DNA of 13,453 bases from JACCQS01 sp050999295 (GCA_050999295.1 JBPCPI010000077.1:1-13453); one strand, 5' to 3'; counted from the first letter of the stretch, positions 1-7,364 are shown. A program made the numbers and translations. Notes: a model not told the origin generated them from the sequence alone.

Positions 1-897
1 GTTCCCGGCGTCAAGGAAGACGTCACCGAGATGATCCTGAACCTCAAGGGACTCGTGGTCAGCAGCGACGTCGACGAGCCGGTCACCATGTACCTGCGCA
101 AGCAGGGCCCCGGCGACGTGACTGCAGCCGACATCGCGGCTCCGGCCGGCGTCGAGGTGCACAACCCGGACCTGCACATCGCCACGATCAACAAGAAAGG
201 CAAGCTCGAGGTCGAACTCGTCGTCGAGCGTGGTCGCGGGTACGTCCCGGCGCCCCAGAACAAGGCCAGCGGTCAGGAGATCGGGCGGATCCCGATCGAC
301 TCGATCTACTCACCGGTCCTCAAGGCCACCTACAACGTCGAGGCCACCCGCGTCGAGCAGCGCACCGACTTCGACCGGCTGGTCGTCGATGTCGAGACCA
401 AGCCGTCGATGGCCCCGCGTGATGCGATGGCCTCCTCGGGCGCCACGCTGGTCGAGTTGTTCGGCCTGCTGCGCGAGCTGAACTTCGAAGCCGAGGGCAT
501 CGAGGTCGGCCCGTCGCCGTCCGAGGCCGCCGACATCGCGAACTTCTCCATGCCGATCGAGGACATGGACCTCACCGTACGGTCGTACAACTGCCTCAAG
601 CGCGAGGGCATCCACACGGTGGGTGAACTCGTGACCCGCAGCGAGGCAGACCTGCTCGACATCCGCAACTTCGGCCAGAAGTCGATCGACGAGGTCAAGC
701 TGAAGCTGGCCGCCATGGGTCTGGCGCTCAAGGACTCGCCGGCCGGCTTCGGCGGTGGCGGGGTCGAGACGTTCGGCTCAGACTATGACGAGACCTTCGG
801 CGGCACGTTCAGCGGTGCGGGTCCGGGCATCCCCGAAGGCCGGTTGGCTGACCCCGCTGTCGACGACACCGACTACGCCGAGACCGAAGAGCTCTAA
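1..897 (+). CDS. rpoA: RNA polymerase alpha subunit (5' end missing)
   Basis: This is the alpha subunit of RNA polymerase, which nucleates core assembly and contacts promoter UP elements and activators. The reading frame is open from base 1, and the real start lies upstream. The first codons read VPGVKEDVTEMILNLKG, matching the alpha N-terminal domain (E. coli has GVQEDILEILLNLKG). The assembly and dimerisation domain runs to about nt 490. After a short linker comes the helix-hairpin-helix C-terminal domain at about nt 545-735 (key stretches MPIEDMDLTVRSYNCLKREG and LLDIRNFGQKSIDEVK), which binds DNA. The last 50 residues or so are a Gly/Asp/Glu-rich tail, common in actinobacterial alpha subunits. 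It lies 33 bp before rplQ, the normal neighbour in the ribosomal alpha operon. Identification is secure; only the N-terminus is absent. Confidence 0.97.
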   Translation, partial: VPGVKEDVTEMILNLKGLVVSSDVDEPVTMYLRKQGPGDVTAADIAAPAGVEVHNPDLHIATINKKGKLEVELVVERGRGYVPAPQNKASGQEIGRIPIDSIYSPVLKATYNVEATRVEQRTDFDRLVVDVETKPSMAPRDAMASSGATLVELFGLLRELNFEAEGIEVGPSPSEAADIANFSMPIEDMDLTVRSYNCLKREGIHTVGELVTRSEADLLDIRNFGQKSIDEVKLKLAAMGLALKDSPAGFGGGGVETFGSDYDETFGGTFSGAGPGIPEGRLADPAVDDTDYAETEEL

Positions 898-930
898 ACC
901 TCCAGCGCTAGCTCAATCAGAGGAGATCGC

Positions 931-1584
931 ATGCCAACGCCCACCAAGGGTCGCCGGATGGGTGGCTCATCAGCCCATCAGCGGTTGATGCTGGCCAACC
1001 TGGCAACGGCCCTGTTCGAACACGGCAGGATCCGTACGACGGAGGCCAGGGCCAAGCGGCTGCGGCCGTACGCCGAACGCTTGGTGACCATCGCCAAGCG
1101 CGAGGACCTGCACGCTCGTCGCCTGGTCATGAAGACGATCCGGGACAAGGAGATCGTGCATCACCTCTTTGCCGAGATCGCTCCGCGCTACGCCGAGCGT
1201 CCCGGCGGCTACACGCGAATCATCAAGATCGGGGCGCGCAAGGGCGACAACGCCCCGATGGCCATCATCGAACTGGTCGAGGCGCTCACCGTTGCCCAGG
1301 AGGCTGTCGGTGAGGCGGAACGTGCCAGGGGCACGCGCTTTGCCCGGCGCGGCAGTGCCGCGGTCGAGGACACCGACCTGGACGAGGACCTCGACGACGA
1401 AGACCTCGATGACGACGAAGACCTCGATGACGACGAAGACCTCGACGAAGACGTAGATGACGAGGATGACAGCGTTGTCGATGCGCAGGCCGAGTTGGAT
1501 AACGACGATGAGTCCGACGACGAGGATGAGTCCGACGACGAGGATGAGTCCGACGACGACTCCGACCCAAAGGCCAACGTCTAG
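931..1584 (+). CDS. rplQ: 50S ribosomal protein L17 with long acidic C-terminal tail
   Basis: This is L17 of the large ribosomal subunit. The start ATG follows a strong ribosome binding site (AGAGGAGA at 919-926). Residues 1-120 are a standard L17 core: MPTPTKGRRMGGSSAHQ at the N-terminus, then a basic stretch with EARAKRLRPYAERLVTIAKR and the conserved GGYTRIIKIGARKGDNAPM. The protein is 217 residues, against about 127 in E. coli. The extra part is a linker followed by an Asp/Glu tail at residues 146-212, in which roughly 48 of 67 residues are acidic. The tail is encoded partly by two separate 18-bp tandem repeats. Actinobacterial L17 proteins often have extensions, but this one is long and low in complexity. 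The position between rpoA and truA is canonical. Confidence 0.96.
   Translation: MPTPTKGRRMGGSSAHQRLMLANLATALFEHGRIRTTEARAKRLRPYAERLVTIAKREDLHARRLVMKTIRDKEIVHHLFAEIAPRYAERPGGYTRIIKIGARKGDNAPMAIIELVEALTVAQEAVGEAERARGTRFARRGSAAVEDTDLDEDLDDEDLDDDEDLDDDEDLDEDVDDEDDSVVDAQAELDNDDESDDEDESDDEDESDDDSDPKANV
1393..1446 (+). repeat. 18-bp tandem repeat, three copies, in rplQ
   Basis: Three consecutive 18-bp units, GACGACGAAGACCTCGAT, lie at 1393-1410, 1411-1428 and 1429-1446; the last differs only in its final base (T to C). They are in frame and encode DDEDLD three times. More degenerate copies flank the array on both sides. The array could expand or contract in whole 6-residue steps without breaking rplQ. 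Confidence 0.95.
1507..1560 (+). repeat. Second 18-bp tandem repeat, three copies, in rplQ
   Basis: Three 18-bp units, GATGAGTCCGACGACGAG, lie at 1507-1524, 1525-1542 and 1543-1560; the last ends in C instead of G. They encode DESDDE, DESDDE and DESDDD. The unit length equals that of the upstream array, but the sequence differs (Ser-containing instead of Leu-containing), so the two look like independent expansions in the same acidic tail. Confidence 0.95.
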
Positions 1585-1602
1585 GACCAGCGCCGGCTCT
1601 GC

Positions 1603-2466
1603 ATGAGCAGCCACATGAACGCTGACGAGCCCGACACCGAAGCCGGTGCCGGGCTCGTCCGCGTTCGGCTGGACCTGACTTATGACGGGACCGGTTTCGC
1701 CGGCTGGGCGGTACAGCCGGGCCAGCGCACCGTCCAGGGTGTCGTGGCGCAAGCCCTCGAGGTCCTGCTGCCAAACAGCGGTCCGCTGACCGTGGCCGGG
1801 CGCACGGACGCTGGTGTCCATGCGGTCGGCCAGGTCGCGCACGTCGACGTCCCGACCCAGGAGTGGGCAGCGATCGGCGACGTGCGCGCCAAACTCTGCG
1901 GGCTGCTGCCCCGCGACGTCCGAGGGAGTGAGGTACGCGTGGTGCCGGCCGCGTTCGACGCCCGCTTTGCCGCACTGTGGCGTCGGTACACCTACCGGAT
2001 CAGCGACGCGCCCTGGGGCGTGGAACCGTTGCGGCGCCACGACACCCTGCACTGGCCTCGTACTCTCGACGAGCAAGCCATGCACACCGCCGCTTCAGCA
2101 CTGCTGGGGACTCACGACTTCGCGGCCTTCTGCCGACGACGCAGCGCGGGCACAACGATCCGGCACCTCCAGCACCTCACGATCCAGCGGATCGGCGATG
2201 TCCTTGAAACCGCAGTGCAGGCCGATGCCTTCTGCCACTCGATGGTGCGCAGCCTGATCGGCGCGTTGCTGGCGGTCGGCGATGGCCGCCGGTCGCCGGA
2301 CTGGCCGGCGTCCCTGCTCGGCCGGTCGACCCGGGCCGGTGACGTACAGGTCGCACCGCCGTACGGCTTGACGCTGGTCGAGGTCGGGTACCCGCCCGAC
2401 GCGCAACTCGCCGACCGTACGAAGACCACCCGCTCGATCCGAGCGCCCGTGCGGCGAACTACGTAG
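1603..2466 (+). CDS. truA: tRNA pseudouridine(38-40) synthase TruA
   Basis: TruA isomerises uridines 38-40 in the anticodon arm of tRNAs. The fold begins at VRVRLDLTYDGTGFAGWAVQ (residues 19-38). The catalytic aspartate is Asp69 in the family motif AGRTDAGVHA. Further recognisable segments are FDARFAALWRRYTYRI and, near the end, DAFCHSMVRSLIGALLAVG, typical of TruA. Length is 287 residues, near the usual 250-290. Two in-frame ATGs are possible, at 1603 and 1615. I chose the first because neither has a strong ribosome binding site. No ATG or GTG lies between them and the conserved core. The gene starts 18 nt after rplQ, as in other actinobacteria. A strong hairpin overlaps its first codons (1624-1659). 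Confidence 0.95.
   Translation: MSSHMNADEPDTEAGAGLVRVRLDLTYDGTGFAGWAVQPGQRTVQGVVAQALEVLLPNSGPLTVAGRTDAGVHAVGQVAHVDVPTQEWAAIGDVRAKLCGLLPRDVRGSEVRVVPAAFDARFAALWRRYTYRISDAPWGVEPLRRHDTLHWPRTLDEQAMHTAASALLGTHDFAAFCRRRSAGTTIRHLQHLTIQRIGDVLETAVQADAFCHSMVRSLIGALLAVGDGRRSPDWPASLLGRSTRAGDVQVAPPYGLTLVEVGYPPDAQLADRTKTTRSIRAPVRRTT
1624..1659 (+). other. Near-perfect 16-bp-stem hairpin at the truA 5' end
   Basis: The arms GACGAGCCCGACACCG (1624-1639) and CGGTGCCGGGCTCGTC (1644-1659) pair at 15 of 16 positions, with one A-C mismatch and a 4-nt AAGC loop. It lies 39 nt after the rplQ stop and inside codons 8-19 of truA. No T-run follows, so it is not a classical intrinsic terminator. It could be an attenuator, a U-tract-less terminator or an mRNA processing/stability element, or it could reflect coding constraint only. 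Confidence 0.6.
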
Positions 2467-2487
2467 CCGAACTGTCAGGCGTTGGCC

Positions 2488-2525
2488 GTAACAACCGAGT
2501 GACAGGGCTGTCACAGGGTCGTCCT
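2488..2525 (+). promoter_or_regulatory. GTNAC pentamers at 11-bp spacing, GlnR-like site upstream of nnaR
   Basis: Upstream of nnaR, GTAAC (2488-2492), GTGAC (2499-2503) and GTCAC (2510-2514) are each separated by exactly 6 nt; a poor fourth unit GTCCT follows at 2521-2525. The nitrogen regulator GlnR of actinobacteria binds gTnAc-n6-GaAAc-n6 type arrays with this spacing. Units one and three match gTnAc, while unit two deviates from GaAAc. The 73-nt gap between truA and nnaR is the only clear transcription break before the nitrate genes. The call is by pattern only. Confidence 0.4.
2499..2514. promoter_or_regulatory. Perfect 7-bp inverted repeat, candidate operator of nnaR
   Basis: GTGACAG-GG-CTGTCAC is an exact inverted repeat with a 2-bp centre, 25 bp before the nnaR start. 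A further CTGTCA half-site lies at 2472-2477. The short centre suits a dimeric DNA-binding protein better than an RNA hairpin, and no T-tract follows. It overlaps the GlnR-like pentamer array, so nitrogen control and autoregulation by NnaR are both possible. Confidence 0.45.
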
Positions 2526-2539
2526 ATTCGGGGTGCAGC

Positions 2540-3775
2540 GTGACTGAGATGGCGGTCACCGAGAACCAGCTTCCGTTGCACTCGTTACGAGTAGCCATCA
2601 CGGCTGATCGAAGGGGTGCTGAGCTGGCCGCTGCACTGCAACGCATGGGCGCCGCGGTGACCTGGGGCTCCACCATGGCCGCGGTCCCCCCTGAGCTGGA
2701 CTCCTTACTGGAGGTGGAGACCAGGATGATCCTGTCCACGGCCCCGACCTGGGTGGCGGTTTCCACGGCCAGCGGTCTGCGGGCCTGGCTCACCGCCGCA
2801 GCGGGCTTCGGCTTGCGCGAGGACATCGAAGCGCTGCTCCGGCGCACCCGCACGGTCGCCCGTGGATCGAAGAGCCACGGTGCTCTACGCGCGCTGGGCG
2901 TCGAGCCGGAGTTCGTGTCTCCCAAGGAGACGATGGACGACGTTTGCTCATGGCTGAGAGAGCGAGTGCGGGCCGAGGATGTACTTGCCGTCCAGGTCCA
3001 TGGCGGCGAGGTGATCGGCACCCTTGATTTCCTGCGCCCCAGACTGGCCCGCGTCCTGACCGTGGCGCCCTACCGCTGGGTGCTGCCCGACGACGTCGGG
3101 CCGGCGCGAATGGTGGTGGAGCGCATCATCGCTGGCGAGATCGACCTGTTGGCCGAGACCAGCGCCCCCAGCGTGCGCAACCTCTTCGTCGTCGCGGACG
3201 GCATGGGCGTCCGCCCTCAACTCCTGCGTGTCTTGCGGGGGCGAGTGTGCGTGGCCGCCGTCGGATCAGTGACCGCTCGTGCCTTCGAAGAGGCAGGCAT
3301 TGCCGTGGATGTCATGCCGACTCGACCGCGCACCGCTGCACTCCTGCGCTCCATCGCCCATTGGGCAGCCACGCGCGATAGTCGGGGTGGCGCGGTTTCG
3401 GGCGGCGGTGCCGCTGCGAACGCCTCTCCGGTGGCCATCGAACTCGTTCCCGGCGCGACGGCCGTCCGGATCGGCCCCGCCGTCGTCCGGCTGGGCCGTC
3501 AGGAGTTCGCCGTGCTCGCCGCGCTGGTACGTCGTCCCGGCGTCGTCCTTGGCCCCGCCGACCTCGCACTTGCGGCGTGGGGACATCGGATGCCAGACGA
3601 CTCGACCAGGGTGCGACATCAGGTCGCCAGCGTTCGTCGAAAGCTCGGGACCATGGCCGGTTGTGTGGAGACCGTACGTAGCGTCGGTTACCGCTATCAG
3701 CCGGCATTTGTTGAGCCGGAACGCGACGCAGTCTTCCTACGCCCGACCTCGGCGCAAAACACGGACGAAACGTAG
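2540..3775 (+). CDS. nnaR: NnaR-type regulator: HemD-like domain fused to OmpR-type winged helix
   Basis: The likely role is transcriptional control of nitrate/nitrite assimilation, as described for NnaR of Streptomyces and mycobacteria, which acts with GlnR. Residues about 15-278 resemble uroporphyrinogen-III synthase (HemD): LRVAITADRRGAELAAALQRMG, then ILSTAPTWVAVSTASGLRAWL, ending near RPRTAALLRSIAHW. A Gly/Ala-rich linker (279-297) leads to a winged-helix DNA-binding domain (about 300-390): LGRQEFAVLAALVRRPG, then TRVRHQVASVRRKLG and ETVRSVGYRYQP, as in OmpR/PhoB. I use GTG at 2540; an in-frame ATG at 2549 is an equally plausible start, giving 408 instead of 411 residues. The HemD part may sense a tetrapyrrole rather than catalyse, but that is inference. 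A sirohaem nitrite reductase downstream fits such a link. The gene precedes narK by 80 nt. Confidence 0.85.
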   Translation: MTEMAVTENQLPLHSLRVAITADRRGAELAAALQRMGAAVTWGSTMAAVPPELDSLLEVETRMILSTAPTWVAVSTASGLRAWLTAAAGFGLREDIEALLRRTRTVARGSKSHGALRALGVEPEFVSPKETMDDVCSWLRERVRAEDVLAVQVHGGEVIGTLDFLRPRLARVLTVAPYRWVLPDDVGPARMVVERIIAGEIDLLAETSAPSVRNLFVVADGMGVRPQLLRVLRGRVCVAAVGSVTARAFEEAGIAVDVMPTRPRTAALLRSIAHWAATRDSRGGAVSGGGAAANASPVAIELVPGATAVRIGPAVVRLGRQEFAVLAALVRRPGVVLGPADLALAAWGHRMPDDSTRVRHQVASVRRKLGTMAGCVETVRSVGYRYQPAFVEPERDAVFLRPTSAQNTDET

Positions 3776-3835
3776 CTGGCCAAACCTGAGTCGACTGCGA
3801 AATACGCAGGAGATACGAGGCAAGGGGCGCTAACC

Positions 3836-3859
3836 ATGACTCAGGGCCGCGCATCATGA
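3836..3859 (+). CDS. Possible 7-residue leader peptide overlapping the narK start
   Basis: A tiny reading frame, MTQGRAS, starts at 3836, 8 nt after a good ribosome binding site (AAGGGG at 3822-3827). Its stop TGA (3857-3859) overlaps the narK ATG (3856-3858) as ATGA. This is the geometry of translational coupling. The narK start itself has only a weak AGGG (3843-3846). It may be a real translated leader that feeds ribosomes to narK, or chance. No amino-acid bias suggesting attenuation is seen. Confidence 0.3.
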   Translation: MTQGRAS

Positions 3860-5244
3860 CCAGCAATCCCACCGCGACGGTCGATCCCGTCGAGCTGGTC
3901 GCCGATAGCCACCCCGGCGCTGGCAAGCGATGGATCACCGACTGGCGTCCCGAGGACGAGGCCTTCTGGGCTGAGACCGGCAAAGCGGTAGCCCGGCGCA
4001 ATCTCATCTACTCGGTCCTGTCGGAGCACATCGGCTTCTCCATCTGGACGGTCTGGTCGGTACTGGTGCTGTTCATGGGGCCTGAGTACGGCATCAGTCC
4101 AGCGGACAAGTTCCTGCTCACGGCGGTCCCGGCGCTGGTCGGTTCGGCGATGCGAATTCCGTACACCTTCGCCGTCGCCCGCTTCGGCGGCCGGAACTGG
4201 ACGATCTTCAGCGCCCTGCTGTTGCTCGTCCCTACGGTCATGGCCGCCGCTGTCCTGGAACCCGGCGTCTCCCTGAACACGCTCCTCCTCGTGGCTGCCC
4301 TGGCCGGAGTCGGAGGTGGGAACTTCGCCTCGTCGATGGCCAACGTCAACGCCTACTACCCGGATCGGGCCAAAGGTTGGGCGTTGGGGCTCAATGCCGG
4401 TGGGGGAAATCTCGGCGTTGCCACCGTGCAGCTGGTGGCGCTGTTCGTGCTGGCTGTCTGGGGCAAGGACCACCCGCGTTACGTGCTCGGTATCTACCTT
4501 CCGTTGATCATCCTTGCCGCGGTCACTGCGGCGCTGTACATGAACAACCTCAGCGGCGTACGCAACGACAAGCGCGGCATGCGCGAGGTGCTCAAGTACA
4601 GCGACACCTGGGTGATCTCGCTGCTCTACATCGGGACGTTCGGGTCGTTCATCGGGTTCGGCTTCGCCTTCGGTCAGGTGCTGCAGGTGCAGTTCGCGAC
4701 CGACTACCCGACACCGATCGACGCCGCCTACATCACCTTCCTCGGACCGCTTATCGGTTCTCTCATCCGGCCCGTCGGCGGCAGACTGGCTGACCGGTTC
4801 GGGGGGGCACTGATCACGTTCTGGAACTTCGTGGCCATGGCGCTAGCCGCTGCCGTGGTTCTCTTCGCGTCCCTGCAGCACTCGCTGCCATTGTTCTTGA
4901 CCGGGTTCATCGCACTGTTCATCTTCAGTGGAATCGGCAACGGGTCGACCTACAAGATGATCCCGGCGATCTTCAAAGCCAAAGCAGGGGACAGCATCGT
5001 CGCGGGCGCCGACACCATCGCCGCGCACTCACAGGCCCGCCGCCTGTCCGCCGCACTCATCGGTCTGGCCGGAGCGATCGGCGCGACCGGCGGCGTGCTG
5101 GTGAACCTGGCCTTCCGCCAATCGTTTCTCGAGACCGACAACGGCAACGCCGCATATGTCGGCTTTCTGGCCTTCTATGCGCTGTGCTTCGTGGTGACCT
5201 ACCTGGTCTACGTGCGCCCGAGGCGCTCCATCGTGTTGGCCTGA
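3856..5244 (+). CDS. narK: NarK-family nitrate/nitrite transporter (MFS)
   Basis: This is an inner-membrane transporter of the major facilitator superfamily that moves nitrate and/or nitrite. Length is 462 residues, typical of NarK, with about 12 hydrophobic segments after a polar N-terminal 47 residues. The nitrate signature lies at residues 152-190 (GVGGGNFASSM, then a second Gly-rich run LNAGGGNLGV). A second glycine-rich motif, SGIGNGSTYKMIP, is at 358-370. Arg100 (SAMRIPYT) and Arg305 (SLIRPVGG) sit where the two substrate-binding arginines of NarK proteins are found. Transport direction and mode (nitrate/proton symport or nitrate/nitrite exchange) cannot be read from sequence. The gene is followed after 2 nt by nasA, so it is the first gene of the nitrate operon. 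No alternative in-frame start exists upstream. Confidence 0.93.
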   Translation: MTSNPTATVDPVELVADSHPGAGKRWITDWRPEDEAFWAETGKAVARRNLIYSVLSEHIGFSIWTVWSVLVLFMGPEYGISPADKFLLTAVPALVGSAMRIPYTFAVARFGGRNWTIFSALLLLVPTVMAAAVLEPGVSLNTLLLVAALAGVGGGNFASSMANVNAYYPDRAKGWALGLNAGGGNLGVATVQLVALFVLAVWGKDHPRYVLGIYLPLIILAAVTAALYMNNLSGVRNDKRGMREVLKYSDTWVISLLYIGTFGSFIGFGFAFGQVLQVQFATDYPTPIDAAYITFLGPLIGSLIRPVGGRLADRFGGALITFWNFVAMALAAAVVLFASLQHSLPLFLTGFIALFIFSGIGNGSTYKMIPAIFKAKAGDSIVAGADTIAAHSQARRLSAALIGLAGAIGATGGVLVNLAFRQSFLETDNGNAAYVGFLAFYALCFVVTYLVYVRPRRSIVLA

Positions 5245-5246
5245 GC

Positions 5247-7364
5247 ATGCAGACCACGAGCACGGAGGGCGTGGCGGTCACGGGCTCGGTCTCGACGCAT
5301 TGTCCGTACTGCTCCCTGCAGTGCGGGATCACCCTGGACGCCTCGGCCCGGCCGGTGATCCTGGGCGCTCAGGAGGACTTCCCCACCAATCTCGGTGGAC
5401 TGTGTGCCAAGGGCGCGACGGCGGCCGAGCTGCTCGAGCACCCGGAACGTCTGACCCGGCCCCTGATCCGCGACTCGAGGGAGCAACCGTTGCGCCCGGC
5501 GAGCTGGGACGAGGCACTGCGCCGGGTGGTCACCGCGTTCCAGGAAACTCAACGGAGATACGGTGCCAACGGGATCGGATTGTTCGGCGGCGGCGGCCTG
5601 ACCAACGAGAAGGCATATCAGTTCGGCAAGTTCGCCCGGGCCACCCTGGGTACGGCGATGATCGACTACAACGGTCGATTCTGCATGTCCTCGGCAGCCA
5701 ACGCGGCCACCCGAACGTTCGGAATCGACCGCGGGCTGCCATTCCCGCTGGCCGACATCGCGGGCACCGATGCGCTGATGCTCGTCGGCAGCAACCCAGC
5801 CGACACCATGCCCCCGGCCATGCAATTTCTGGATGCGGCACGCGCTCGGGGAGCCCGACTCATCGTGGTCGACCCGCGCACGACCACGACCGCGAGGGCC
5901 GCACACCTGCACCTGCAACCTGCGCCGGGCACCGATCTGGCACTGGCCAACGGCCTGCTCAACGTGGCCGTCCGTGAACGGCTGATCGACATCGACTACA
6001 TCGACCGACGCACCAACGGATTCGACGCCGTACGGCGGGCGGTCCGGCTCTACTGGCCCGACCGGGTCGAGCGGATCAGCGGCGTCCCCGAGGCGCAGAT
6101 CGTGCGGGCGGCGCACATTCTGGCCGAGGCCGACCACGCGATGATCCTCACCGCCCGCGGCGCGGAGCAACACAGTTCCGGCTCGGACACCGCCCTGGCC
6201 TTCATCAACCTCGCGCTGGCCCTCGGGCTCCCAGGTCGGCCGTTCTCCGGCTACGGCACCGTCACCGGCCAGGGCAACGGCCAGGGCGGTCGCGAGCACG
6301 GGCAGAAGGCTGACCAACTGCCGGGCTACCGCAGGCTCGACGACCCGATCGCTCGCGCTCACGTCGCCGCCGTGTGGGGCATCGACCCGGACCAGCTGCC
6401 CGATCCCGGGCTTTCGGCCTACGAGATGCTGGACCGACTCGGGACCGACGGAGGAGTCCGCGCGCTGTGGGTGATGGCCTCGAACGTCGCGGTCTCCGCT
6501 CCCCGGGCCGGACATGTGGCGCAACGACTGCGGGCTCTGGATCACCTGGTGGTCTCGGACTTCTTCTTGTCCGAGACCGCAGCATTGGCCGACGTCGTGC
6601 TGCCCACCGCGCAATGGGCCGAGGAAAGCGGCACGATGACCAACCTCGAAGGGCGGGTCATCCTGCGCGAAGCCGCCCTGACACCGCCCGCAGGAGTACG
6701 TACCGACCTGTGGGTGATGCGCGAGTTGGCCGACCGGCTGGGCCGACCGGCGCTGGCCGACGAGCCAGAGGAGATCTTCACCGAATTGCGCCGCGCGAGT
6801 GCCGGCGGGAAGGCCGACTACGCCGGCATCAGCTATGCGCGCATCCGTGCCGAGAAGGGCGTGTTCTGGCCGTGCCCGTCAGAGCGTCACCCGGGTACGC
6901 CGCGGCTGTTCACTCAGGACTTCCCCACGCCCAACCGGCGGGCGAACTTCCTGCCGGTCGAGCACACCGGCCCAGCCGAAACGTCCGATGCCCAGTTCCC
7001 GTACTACCTGACCACCGGCCGACTGCTGCGCCAGTACCAATCGGGGACCCAGACCCGGCGCGTGAGTTCCCTGGCTGAAGCTGAACCCGACGCGGTGGTC
7101 GAGATGCACTACGACGTTGCCCGCCGGATCGGCGTGTCCACCGGTGATCTCGTCACGCTGCGCACCAGGCGCGGCAGCGTGATCATGCGCGTGCGAATCG
7201 AGGAGGGCATTCGCTCCGACACCGTTTTCGCTCCGTTTCACTACGGGGGCGAGGCGGCGGTCAACCTGCTGACCAATCCCGCCCTCGACCCGCACTCGCG
7301 CATGCCCGAGTTCAAGGCCTGCGCAGTCGCCATCGAGCCCGTCTCGTCCACGACGGGCCCTTGA
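5247..7364 (+). CDS. nasA: Assimilatory-type nitrate reductase catalytic subunit (Mo-bisMGD)
   Basis: This enzyme reduces nitrate to nitrite in the cytoplasm. The N-terminal [4Fe-4S] domain has Cys19, Cys22, Cys26 and Cys53 (HCPYCSLQCG, then GGLCAKG). Cys146 in NGRFCMSSAAN is the predicted molybdenum ligand, as in Nas/Nap enzymes. The central Mo-bisMGD domains follow (GSNPADTMPPA; GYGTVTGQGNGQGGREHGQK), and the C-terminal dinucleotide-binding domain starts at about residue 585 (YYLTTGRLLRQYQSGTQTRR). No twin-arginine signal is present, so it is cytoplasmic. At 705 residues it is close to cyanobacterial NarB and lacks the C-terminal [2Fe-2S] extension of Klebsiella NasA; its electron donor is not evident here. 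I chose ATG 5247, 2 nt after the narK stop. GTG 5271 is an alternative, but its GGAGGG motif is too close. The frame runs further upstream into narK but is not needed. Confidence 0.92.
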   Translation: MQTTSTEGVAVTGSVSTHCPYCSLQCGITLDASARPVILGAQEDFPTNLGGLCAKGATAAELLEHPERLTRPLIRDSREQPLRPASWDEALRRVVTAFQETQRRYGANGIGLFGGGGLTNEKAYQFGKFARATLGTAMIDYNGRFCMSSAANAATRTFGIDRGLPFPLADIAGTDALMLVGSNPADTMPPAMQFLDAARARGARLIVVDPRTTTTARAAHLHLQPAPGTDLALANGLLNVAVRERLIDIDYIDRRTNGFDAVRRAVRLYWPDRVERISGVPEAQIVRAAHILAEADHAMILTARGAEQHSSGSDTALAFINLALALGLPGRPFSGYGTVTGQGNGQGGREHGQKADQLPGYRRLDDPIARAHVAAVWGIDPDQLPDPGLSAYEMLDRLGTDGGVRALWVMASNVAVSAPRAGHVAQRLRALDHLVVSDFFLSETAALADVVLPTAQWAEESGTMTNLEGRVILREAALTPPAGVRTDLWVMRELADRLGRPALADEPEEIFTELRRASAGGKADYAGISYARIRAEKGVFWPCPSERHPGTPRLFTQDFPTPNRRANFLPVEHTGPAETSDAQFPYYLTTGRLLRQYQSGTQTRRVSSLAEAEPDAVVEMHYDVARRIGVSTGDLVTLRTRRGSVIMRVRIEEGIRSDTVFAPFHYGGEAAVNLLTNPALDPHSRMPEFKACAVAIEPVSSTTGP

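Noticed and set aside
970..2085. 371-residue open frame on the minus strand across rplQ and truA
   Set aside because: It is antisense to two certain genes. Its Val/Ile-rich repeats are the complement of the Asp/Glu repeats of rplQ, and it has no recognisable domain.
2499..2514. Inverted repeat after truA as an intrinsic terminator
   Set aside because: The loop would be only 2-4 nt and no T-run follows. Its place just before nnaR fits an operator better.
2540..3775. Canonical biosynthetic hemD
   Set aside because: The fused OmpR-type DNA-binding domain and the neighbouring narK identify it as a regulator of the NnaR kind; hem genes are absent around it.
3767..3816. GAAAC, CAAAC, AATAC and GATAC pentamers upstream of narK as a GlnR site
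   Set aside because: Only AATAC-n6-GATAC keeps the 11-bp spacing, and neither unit matches the consensus well. The nnaR upstream site is far better.
5208..6614. 468-residue open frame on the minus strand opposite nasA
   Set aside because: Long antisense frames are expected in high-GC DNA. The nasA frame has every expected motif, and this one has none.
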